Source of the DNA: BACL21 sp038141525
Lineage (GTDB): Bacteria; Bacteroidota; Bacteroidia; Flavobacteriales; Flavobacteriaceae
Reading direction: 5' to 3'
Assembly (NCBI GenBank): GCA_038141525.1
Contig: JAYQIF010000008.1
Coordinates: 62,001-126,000, forward strand
Length of the DNA stretch: 64,000 bases
The number at the start of each line of letters is the position of its first letter. The stretch's first letter is position 1. The notes below the pieces were generated by a model, which saw only the letters and a list, made by a program, of their open reading frames with translations, was not told the DNA's origin and did not search any database. Positions 27,974 through 34,127 of this stretch are shown here, one piece after another. The position numbers and the translations under genes were made by a program.

Positions 27974-28286
27974 AGCGCAATCGGGACCAAAGTTTCACAG
28001 CATATTGGCCTACCTTACCTTTATTGGTTTACTGGCTGCCTATCAATTGAATAAAGCACATAAAGATCCCAATACGAGCTGGCATATCAAAAATATGTTT
28101 GGGCTATTGATCGGGTTGTTTGCGGCGGTCTGGCTGCAGGATTATCCCATAGGGTTTTATGTTTATTGGACTGTGGTCTGTCTCTGGATGTACAGCTTAA
28201 TCATGGCTGTACTGGGACAAAAACGGGGCATCCCCTATTTGAGTGATGCATTTCAAAATTGGTTTAAATTTCTTGATCAAAAATGA
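27963..28286 (+). CDS. Small multi-pass membrane protein (DUF4870-like layout)
   Basis: About 107 residues with three hydrophobic segments: FHSILAYLTFIGLLAAY, NMFGLLIGLFAAVWL and GFYVYWTVVCLWMYSLIMAVL. The spacing WHIKNMFGL after the first helix resembles DUF4870-type proteins. The ATG at 27963 lies inside the preceding gene's last codons; starts at 27942 or 27930 are possible. Function unknown. It overlaps the esterase gene start by 4 bases. Confidence 0.75.
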   Translation: MNNKAQSGPKFHSILAYLTFIGLLAAYQLNKAHKDPNTSWHIKNMFGLLIGLFAAVWLQDYPIGFYVYWTVVCLWMYSLIMAVLGQKRGIPYLSDAFQNWFKFLDQK

Positions 28287-28954
28287 ACCAAAGTTCAGAA
28301 CCGCTTGATTTACCCGTAAGTCACTTATACCGACCAAGTGCACTAAAAAATAACGCCCCATTGCTGGTGCTTTTGCACGGTTACGGGAGCAACATGCATG
28401 ACCTTTTTGGATTTGCTCCCTATCTCAACCAAGATTTTACGGTTGTAGCCCTTCAGGCGCCGATACATTTGGGCGGACAGAGTTACGCGTGGTACGACAT
28501 CTTTTTTGATCAACCCCAAGGTAAATGGAGTGATGAAACTCAGGCCCGTGAATCAGTGGACTTGATACAAGAGGTGCTTAAAAAAATTGTGCTACAAGTC
28601 GCGGTGGCGCCCAATAAGCTCAATCTACTTGGATTCAGTCAGGGGGCTATACTGAGTTATGCCGCGGCCATGAGCCATGGTCATCTAAGTAAAGTTGCCG
28701 GGCTGAGTGGATACTTAAATGAAGATATTTTGCCTAAAAGTTCGACCTTAAATTCGTGCCCGAATACACAATTTTTCATTTCTCATGGGGCGCAAGATCA
28801 AGTGATTCCCATAGACTGGGCAAGAGCCACGAAGCAACGTCTCTTGAGGCTCGGATGTTCCTTGGAATATCATGAATTTCCTTCAGGTCATGGTGTTTCA
28901 CCAGACAATTTTGCCGCCCTAAATGCTTTTTTAAACCAGGATCATCTGGGATAA
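28283..28954 (+). CDS. Alpha/beta hydrolase, phospholipase/carboxylesterase family
   Basis: A 223-residue serine hydrolase. Oxyanion region LLVLLHGYGSNMHDLFGFAPYL, nucleophile elbow GFSQGA, catalytic Asp in SHGAQDQVIPIDWA and His in FPSGHGVSP. This is the YpfH/carboxylesterase type, which acts on acyl or aryl esters. It has no signal peptide. It is the last gene of the tightly overlapping BatA-to-esterase run and its 3' end overlaps the next convergent gene by 13 bases. Confidence 0.9.
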   Translation: MNQSSEPLDLPVSHLYRPSALKNNAPLLVLLHGYGSNMHDLFGFAPYLNQDFTVVALQAPIHLGGQSYAWYDIFFDQPQGKWSDETQARESVDLIQEVLKKIVLQVAVAPNKLNLLGFSQGAILSYAAAMSHGHLSKVAGLSGYLNEDILPKSSTLNSCPNTQFFISHGAQDQVIPIDWARATKQRLLRLGCSLEYHEFPSGHGVSPDNFAALNAFLNQDHLG

Positions 28955-29436
28955 AGTACCGAAGCCTCTGTCGTTAAATCCAGCTTCCCCTCTTGATCAA
29001 AAAAATACTCGATCCAGATTTCACCCCATGCACGACCATCACTGCAGTCTGCAATGACCCATCGATGATTCAAAAATTTAACCCGATTAATCCGCCATTG
29101 TCCCTCAGCATTGGCAAAAGGTACCAAAGGATTCCCGCCTTGAGTTAAATTATATTCATAAATCTGCTCACTTACTCGGGTAACGACCTGTTCAGGCTCG
29201 ATACCAATGCGCTCAAAATAGGTTCTTGCGGCATCATTAGTCAATAAATCAAAATACTGAAGCTCTGATATCTCCTGGTTTAGTTTGGCTATCGAATCCT
29301 GGTAAGTGTCCTTCTTTTTCTCTAGGGCGCTTATGACGGCAACCTGGCGTTCAAAAATAGAGGATTGATTAACATACATAAACAGTAGCAGCAGTATGCT
29401 AAAAAAAAACAAGTACATATAAATTCTTGACTTCAT
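28942..29436 (-). CDS. Membrane-anchored coiled-coil protein, conserved in flavobacteria
   Basis: A 164-residue protein with an N-terminal transmembrane helix (YMYLFFFSILLLLFMYVN), a coiled coil at about residues 30-62, and a C-terminal domain with LVPFANAEGQWRINRVKFLNHRWVIADCSDGRAWGEIWIEYFF. Relatives are sometimes labelled hydrolase; I see no catalytic motif. It follows the MBL hydrolase gene with overlapping stop and start, so the two are probably coupled. Confidence 0.78.
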   Translation of the reverse strand: MKSRIYMYLFFFSILLLLFMYVNQSSIFERQVAVISALEKKKDTYQDSIAKLNQEISELQYFDLLTNDAARTYFERIGIEPEQVVTRVSEQIYEYNLTQGGNPLVPFANAEGQWRINRVKFLNHRWVIADCSDGRAWGEIWIEYFFDQEGKLDLTTEASVLYPR

Positions 29437-30215
29437 GTAATTTCTATTTTAAGTTCATCATGGGCTAAAAAAACACCATCAGGCAAAGTTTCTGAAACCG
29501 CTTTGTGGAATCCCATCAAATGACTGATATGGGTGAGATAGGTCCGTTTGGGCTTTAACTCCGAAACAAGTTCCAAAGCTTCGTTCAGGGTTAAATGCAT
29601 GGGATGTGGTTCATGCCTTAAGGCACTCAACACCAGGACCTCTAGGTTTTGAAGCTGCGCCTTGGCATTTTGATCTAAGGACTTAACGTCGGTCATATAG
29701 GCCAAATTGTCCACCCGATAACCCAATATGGGCAATGAGCCATGCATAGATTCTATAGGCATAATGGATTTACCACCAAGTTCAAATGCCGTATACGCCT
29801 TGATGGACTCGGCATCAATCCCTGGAGCTCCCGGATATTTGTCCTGTTTCACAAAAATGTAAGGAAAACGAGTTTTAATGGCGGCCAAGGTTCGGGCACA
29901 TCCATATAAGGGGATGCTTTGTTTTTGCCTAAAATTAAAGGGCCTGACATCGTCCAATCCGGCCATATGGTCGTTGTGCTCGTGCGTCATTAGTACAGCA
30001 TCTAAATGACTAACACCTGCTCGGAGCATTTGCTGTCTAAAGTCCGGGCCACAGTCAATCACTAGGGAAAAATCTTGCCATTGTAAATGCACCGAAACAC
30101 GAAGGCGCTGATCTCTTGGATCGTCACTGTGACAGACCGGGTGCGTACTTCCGATAACAGGAATTCCTTGGGAGGTTCCGGTACCTAAAAAGGTCAATAA
30201 TATAGGCGCAGACAT
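29433..30215 (-). CDS. MBL-fold metallo-hydrolase (PhnP-like)
   Basis: A 260-residue metallo-beta-lactamase-fold hydrolase: LTFLGTGTSQGIPVIGSTHPVCHS at the N-terminus, the zinc motif THEHNDHMAGLDD, Asp in MTDVKSL, and the later His in YLTHISHLMGFH. The GTGTSQGIP opening and cysteine-containing loop resemble PhnP and related phosphodiesterases. No phosphonate genes are nearby, so the substrate is unknown. The ATG at 30215 is chosen because the -7 box at 30221-30228 excludes the upstream GTG. Confidence 0.88.
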   Translation of the reverse strand: MSAPILLTFLGTGTSQGIPVIGSTHPVCHSDDPRDQRLRVSVHLQWQDFSLVIDCGPDFRQQMLRAGVSHLDAVLMTHEHNDHMAGLDDVRPFNFRQKQSIPLYGCARTLAAIKTRFPYIFVKQDKYPGAPGIDAESIKAYTAFELGGKSIMPIESMHGSLPILGYRVDNLAYMTDVKSLDQNAKAQLQNLEVLVLSALRHEPHPMHLTLNEALELVSELKPKRTYLTHISHLMGFHKAVSETLPDGVFLAHDELKIEIT

Positions 30216-30220
30216 AGCCA

Positions 30221-30228
30221 CAAAAATA
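30221..30228 (-). promoter_or_regulatory. -7 box of the MBL hydrolase gene
   Basis: TATTTTTG on the minus strand is an exact TAnnTTTG match and ends 5 bases before the ATG at 30215, suggesting a leaderless transcript. Confidence 0.5.
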
Positions 30229-30239
30229 GCAGTATTTTT

Positions 30240-30269
30240 TTTGTTGGGCAGGGGTAATTAGTACCTTTG
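30240..30269 (+). promoter_or_regulatory. Complete -33/-7 promoter
   Basis: TTTG (30240-30243), an 18-base spacer, and TACCTTTG (30262-30269): the best full Bacteroidota promoter I found here. It drives the gene starting at 30295 and lies back to back with the MBL promoter. Confidence 0.65.
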
Positions 30270-30294
30270 TATTGTAATTATAGAGCCGAATACC

Positions 30295-31749
30295 ATGCCC
30301 AATCTTATTCCTGGCGATAAGAAGTTTCAAACCATTCCGTCAATAAAAGACAAGGCCTTACGCATCAACCTTAACGAAAATATTTACGGGACCTTTGCCG
30401 AAATTGGTGCGGGTCAAGAGACAGTGCGTAATTTCTTCAGAGCTGGCGGGGCTTCAGGTACTATCGCAAAGACTATGTCGGCTTATGACAAAGACTTTAG
30501 TGACGCTATTTATGGCGTTGAGCCTGAGGGCCGATATGTCACTGAAGCGCGATTAAAAAAAATGTTGGCTCATGAGATTCAGCTCATAGAAGAGCGCATT
30601 TCAAGAGATAAGCACCCGCGCAAAATGTTTTTTGCTTATGCCAATACAGTGGCTACTATTGATTTTGCCAAAAAATACCTCGGGCACGGATGGGTAGGCA
30701 TTCGTTTTCAAACGGACCCAAATGAAGACTACAGCGAAATTGTGCTTCATATTCGTTTTAAAGAAACAGAGGCCGTTTTACAACAACAGACTCTCGGAGT
30801 TCTGGGTGTGAATCTTATTTACGGTGCGTTTTATAAACACGATAAGCCCAAAAAACTGCTGCGCTATCTCTACGATCACATCGATCACGATAAAATAGAA
30901 ATAGACACCATTAACTTCACTGGCCCTAAATTTAGTGAGGTAGACAACAGGCTTATGAGTCTGCAGCTCCTTAAAAACGGCATGACTGAGGCCGTTATTT
31001 TTGGACCTGATGGCAACAATATCCTTCCCGCCAGAATTTTGTACAAAAAAAATGTCTTGGCCTTGCGCGGTAGTTTCAGACCGGTTACCAAGGTCAATAT
31101 GGATATGTTTGAACGCTCTTACGAGATGTTTCTTGAGGAGAGCAAAGTCGATCCAAATAAATCTCTTGTTATTTTTGAAATAACCCTCTCCAACCTCAAA
31201 GCGCAAGGAGAAATCGACGAACAGGATTTCATGGATCGCGCGAAACTTCTGTGCTCCTTGGGTCAAACGGTAATGATTTCGAATTTCCAAGAGTATTATC
31301 GCCTGGTTGAATACTTCTCGAATTATACGAAAAACAGAATGGGGCTAACTATGGGGGTGAATAATTTGGTTGACATTTTTGACGAACAATATTATCGCCA
31401 CCTCAGTGGAGGAATCCTTGAGGCCTTTGGTAAGCTGTTTTTTAAAGATTTACGTGTCTATCTCTACCCCATGATGGATCAAGAGACCGGTGCTCTGACC
31501 ACTAGCGACAACCTAAAGGTGCATCCTAGAAAGAAAGAAATATACAAATTCTTCAAATACAACGGCAAGGTCGTCGATATCGACGCTGGTGACCCTGAAA
31601 TCCTCAATGTTTTCTCCCGAGAAGTCTTAAAGATGATTGAACAGAACAAACCAGGTTGGGAAGAAATGCTTCCAGACGGTGTAGCTAAACTCATCAAGGA
31701 ACAATCCTTATTCAATTATAAGCAGCCAAAGTCTCAAGAGCAACACTAG
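30295..31749 (+). CDS. Conserved cytoplasmic protein of unknown function
   Basis: A 484-residue protein with no signal peptide or membrane helix. It opens IPGDKKFQTIPSIKDKAL and LNENIYGTFAEIGAGQETV, followed by FFRAGGASGTIAKTMSAYDKDFSD. It is strongly conserved in flavobacteria, where it is named variously TonB-dependent receptor or nicotinate-nucleotide adenylyltransferase; neither fits, since there is no plug or barrel and no nucleotidyltransferase HxGH motif. The ordered alpha/beta pattern and acidic/aromatic conservation suggest an enzyme, but I cannot name it. Confidence 0.85.
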   Translation: MPNLIPGDKKFQTIPSIKDKALRINLNENIYGTFAEIGAGQETVRNFFRAGGASGTIAKTMSAYDKDFSDAIYGVEPEGRYVTEARLKKMLAHEIQLIEERISRDKHPRKMFFAYANTVATIDFAKKYLGHGWVGIRFQTDPNEDYSEIVLHIRFKETEAVLQQQTLGVLGVNLIYGAFYKHDKPKKLLRYLYDHIDHDKIEIDTINFTGPKFSEVDNRLMSLQLLKNGMTEAVIFGPDGNNILPARILYKKNVLALRGSFRPVTKVNMDMFERSYEMFLEESKVDPNKSLVIFEITLSNLKAQGEIDEQDFMDRAKLLCSLGQTVMISNFQEYYRLVEYFSNYTKNRMGLTMGVNNLVDIFDEQYYRHLSGGILEAFGKLFFKDLRVYLYPMMDQETGALTTSDNLKVHPRKKEIYKFFKYNGKVVDIDAGDPEILNVFSREVLKMIEQNKPGWEEMLPDGVAKLIKEQSLFNYKQPKSQEQH

Positions 31750-31818
31750 TGGTTACTCTAATCAAGGTATCTCTCTGAGTATCTGATTAAATGCTACAAT
31801 TAGCCTGCGCAACTCTGG

Positions 31819-32274
31819 TTATTCTGACAAAATCTGTGCTGCGTGATCTTTGGTCTTCACCTTCTGGATTACCCGCTCAATCACTCCATCTTCATCAATG
31901 AGAAAGGTCATACGGTGAATGCCATCGTACACGCGTCCCATGAATTTCTTTTCACCCCATACACCAAAGCCTTGGATCACAGACTTTTCTGTATCGGCCA
32001 ATAACGGAAAGGGAAAGGCGTATTTATCCTTAAATTTTTTCTGCTTGGCAGCAGTGTCAGCGCTGACACCTAGAATCTCGTATCCAGCATTTTGCAAAGC
32101 GGTGTAATTATCGGTCAAATTACACGCCTCAGCAGTACATCCAGGGGTACTGGCGGCAGGATAGAAAAATACAATTAATTTTTTGCCGCTGTAATCGGCG
32201 AGTGTGTGGCGATTACCGTCTTGGTCTAGGGCGTCAAAGGCGAATGCTTTGTCCCCTACTTTTAAAGTATTCAT
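31819..32274 (-). CDS. bcp: Thioredoxin-dependent thiol peroxidase (BCP/PrxQ)
   Basis: A 151-residue atypical 2-Cys peroxiredoxin that reduces hydroperoxides. The active site is in PAASTPGCTAEACNL, with peroxidatic and resolving cysteines five residues apart. FPLLADTEKSVIQGFGVWGEKKFMGR is typical. The ATG at 32274 fits the family start (MNTLKVGDKAFAF). An unusual run of fifteen A residues in its mRNA leader begins 3 bases before the start codon. It is divergent from nth. Confidence 0.94.
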   Translation of the reverse strand: MNTLKVGDKAFAFDALDQDGNRHTLADYSGKKLIVFFYPAASTPGCTAEACNLTDNYTALQNAGYEILGVSADTAAKQKKFKDKYAFPFPLLADTEKSVIQGFGVWGEKKFMGRVYDGIHRMTFLIDEDGVIERVIQKVKTKDHAAQILSE

Positions 32275-32277
32275 AGC

Positions 32278-32292
32278 TTTTTTTTTTTTTTT
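32278..32292. repeat. T15/A15 homopolymer tract between bcp and nth
   Basis: Fifteen T on the plus strand, equal to fifteen A directly upstream of the bcp start codon. It may aid ribosome loading in this A-rich-leader phylum, vary in length, or simply be a hard-to-sequence tract. Confidence 0.8.
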
Positions 32293-32338
32293 AATTAATG
32301 GCACTAACTTCGTGGCATCGGACATAAAGTTAAACAAA

Positions 32339-32974
32339 ATGACTAAATCAGAAAAGGTAGCATTCGTCATTGAGACTTTGGAGAACCTGTATCCCAACCC
32401 ACCAGTTCCTTTGGATCATAAAGATCCATACACCTTACTCATTGCTGTACTGCTATCAGCCCAAAGTACAGATGCTCGGGTCAATACAATTACCCCACTG
32501 CTTTTTGAAAAGGCCGACAACCCATATGACATGGTTAAACTCTCGGTTGAACAGATCAGAGATATCATTAAACCTGTGGGGCTCTCTCCTATGAAATCAA
32601 AAGGAATTTATGGCCTCTCGAAGATTCTCATTGAGCAACACCAAGGCAAGGTTCCTCAGTCTTTTGAAGCATTAGAGGCATTACCCGCAGTGGGGCACAA
32701 AACCGCCAGTGTAGTCATGGCTCAAGCCTTTGGAGTCCCTGCATTTCCAGTCGACACCCACATTCATAGACTCATGTATCGATGGGGCTTGAGCACGGGC
32801 AAAAATGTCGTACAAACCGAGCGTGATGCCAAGAGATTATTTCCCAAAGAGAAATGGAATCAGCTCCATTTACAAATCATTTTTTACGGGCGTGAGTACT
32901 CACCAGCACGCGGATGGAATGTACAAAAGGACATCATTACAAAAACAGTGGGCCGCGCTGAATTCCGAAAGTAA
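32339..32974 (+). CDS. nth: Endonuclease III, without the Fe-S cluster loop
   Basis: A 211-residue base-excision DNA glycosylase/AP lyase. Helix-hairpin-helix with catalytic Lys in LPAVGHKTASVVMAQAFG and catalytic Asp in PVDTHIHRLMYRWGL. The segment LLSAQSTDARVN also matches. The C-terminus reads FYGREYSPARGWNVQKDIITKTVG and contains no cysteine, so the four cluster ligands of E. coli Nth are absent; this appears usual in flavobacteria. The ATG at 32339 matches the family start. Confidence 0.94.
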   Translation: MTKSEKVAFVIETLENLYPNPPVPLDHKDPYTLLIAVLLSAQSTDARVNTITPLLFEKADNPYDMVKLSVEQIRDIIKPVGLSPMKSKGIYGLSKILIEQHQGKVPQSFEALEALPAVGHKTASVVMAQAFGVPAFPVDTHIHRLMYRWGLSTGKNVVQTERDAKRLFPKEKWNQLHLQIIFYGREYSPARGWNVQKDIITKTVGRAEFRK

Positions 32975-33051
32975 AATCTTAAAAAACAACAACACTGGCG
33001 CCCTCCAGTAGTTGTAAGGATACTAGATCATAAAACACCCAGCGAATAAAA

Positions 33052-33075
33052 AAAGCCCTGAAAAATCAGGGCTTT
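33052..33075. terminator. Bidirectional terminator after nth
   Basis: AAAGCCCTGA (33052-33061) pairs perfectly with TCAGGGCTTT (33066-33075) around an AAAA loop, between nth and the convergent 50-residue gene. Confidence 0.82.
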
Positions 33076-33079
33076 CTTG

Positions 33080-33232
33080 CTAATTCAGCACTAAATCAAA
33101 CTTCTTCGATTTGTAGTTGATAACACTTAATGCGCTGGAATAGGCTAACAAAAATTTAATGGTTTCTTCTTTGGGAACTAATTTTTCATCCACGTGCTCC
33201 CGACGTGGTGTACGAGAATAAAGTTTGGCCAT
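33080..33232 (-). CDS. Conserved 50-residue basic protein downstream of the sigma factor
   Basis: I translated this short frame directly: it starts MAKLYSRTPRREHVDEKLVP, continues through KEETIKFLLAYSSALSVIN, and ends KSKKFDLVLN, with a TAG stop at 33080-33082. It is basic and helical in its second half, with no membrane segment. Very similar short proteins occur at this spot beside the sigma factor and uvrA in other flavobacteria (from memory). It lies 56 bases after the sigma factor stop, probably in the same transcript. Its role is unknown; a modulator of the sigma factor is a guess. Confidence 0.72.
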   Translation of the reverse strand: MAKLYSRTPRREHVDEKLVPKEETIKFLLAYSSALSVINYKSKKFDLVLN

Positions 33233-33288
33233 AAATTGTGTTTTATTGATACAATTAAAAAACGACCAGAAACCAAACTTATTGTTTG

Positions 33289-33873
33289 CTAATTTGTTAA
33301 AACAATTTGATTGCGTTCGATGACTTTGCGCAAGTTGATCAAAGCATAACGCATGCGCCCTAAGGCCGTGTTAATGCTCACCCCAGTTTGTTCACTTATT
33401 TCCTTGAAACTCATGTCTTTGTATATACGCATAGTCAGTACCTGCTTTTGGTCTTCGGGCAACTCATCAATCAAACGGCGTACATCTCTTTGGACTTGAT
33501 CTTTGATCATGCTGCGCTCCGCATTGAGAGAACCATCACTCAATACAGAGAAAATATTGAAGTCATCGTTATTTTCGAATTTTGGCATACGGTTATTTTT
33601 TCGAAAATGATCAATGACAAGATTATGAGCAATGCGCATCACCCAGGGTAAAAATTTCCCCTCCTCGTTGTAACTTCCACGTTTGAGCGTGTTGATTACC
33701 TTGACAAAGGTATCCTGAAATATATCCTCAGTAATGTCTCGGTCGTAGACTTTGGAATAAATGAATCGATAAATACGGTCTTTGTGGCGTGCGATTAATT
33801 CGCCTAGTGCAGATTCATCGCCATTAATAAATGCGCTGACCAACAACGCATCAGAGTTCATGCTATACTTCAT
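33289..33873 (-). CDS. RNA polymerase sigma factor, ECF-like
   Basis: A 194-residue sigma-70-family protein with region 2 (LIARHKDRIYRFIYSKVYDRDITEDIFQDTFVKVI and FLPWVMRIAHNLVIDHFRKNNRMP) and region 4 (LIDELPEDQKQVLTMRIYKDMSFKEISEQTGVSINTALGRMRYALINLRK). It lacks regions 1 and 3, as in ECF factors, and no anti-sigma gene adjoins it. It belongs to a lineage conserved beside uvrA in flavobacteria. A start at 33861 is an alternative. Confidence 0.9.
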   Translation of the reverse strand: MKYSMNSDALLVSAFINGDESALGELIARHKDRIYRFIYSKVYDRDITEDIFQDTFVKVINTLKRGSYNEEGKFLPWVMRIAHNLVIDHFRKNNRMPKFENNDDFNIFSVLSDGSLNAERSMIKDQVQRDVRRLIDELPEDQKQVLTMRIYKDMSFKEISEQTGVSINTALGRMRYALINLRKVIERNQIVLTN

Positions 33874-34074
33874 AACGCTTCTTTTAATAAGTTAAAGGCC
33901 ACATATGGGGCGCTTTGTTGTCCTTAAATATTAAAAGTATTGTTATGCTATAGGCACGTGTTTTGACGATTACTGATGTAAATATAACAACAATTCTGAG
34001 CCAATCGCAAAAATTTTTTGGTCTTTGTTGTGAATTATGTCTCGAGCACCGCTAAAATCTTGGACCTTAATTTC

Positions 34075-34082
34075 TATCTTTG
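34075..34082 (+). promoter_or_regulatory. -7 box upstream of uvrA
   Basis: TATCTTTG is an exact TAnnTTTG match 45 bases before the preferred uvrA ATG at 34128. The alternative start at 34080 would fall inside the box and is therefore unlikely. Confidence 0.5.
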
Positions 34083-34127
34083 CCCCCTGGTTTAAACCCC
34101 TATAAAGGCACAAACAGCGCGAATCCC

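Noticed and set aside
30778..31290. 170-residue open frame on the minus strand
   Set aside because: Antisense to the conserved 484-residue protein; no promoter or motif.
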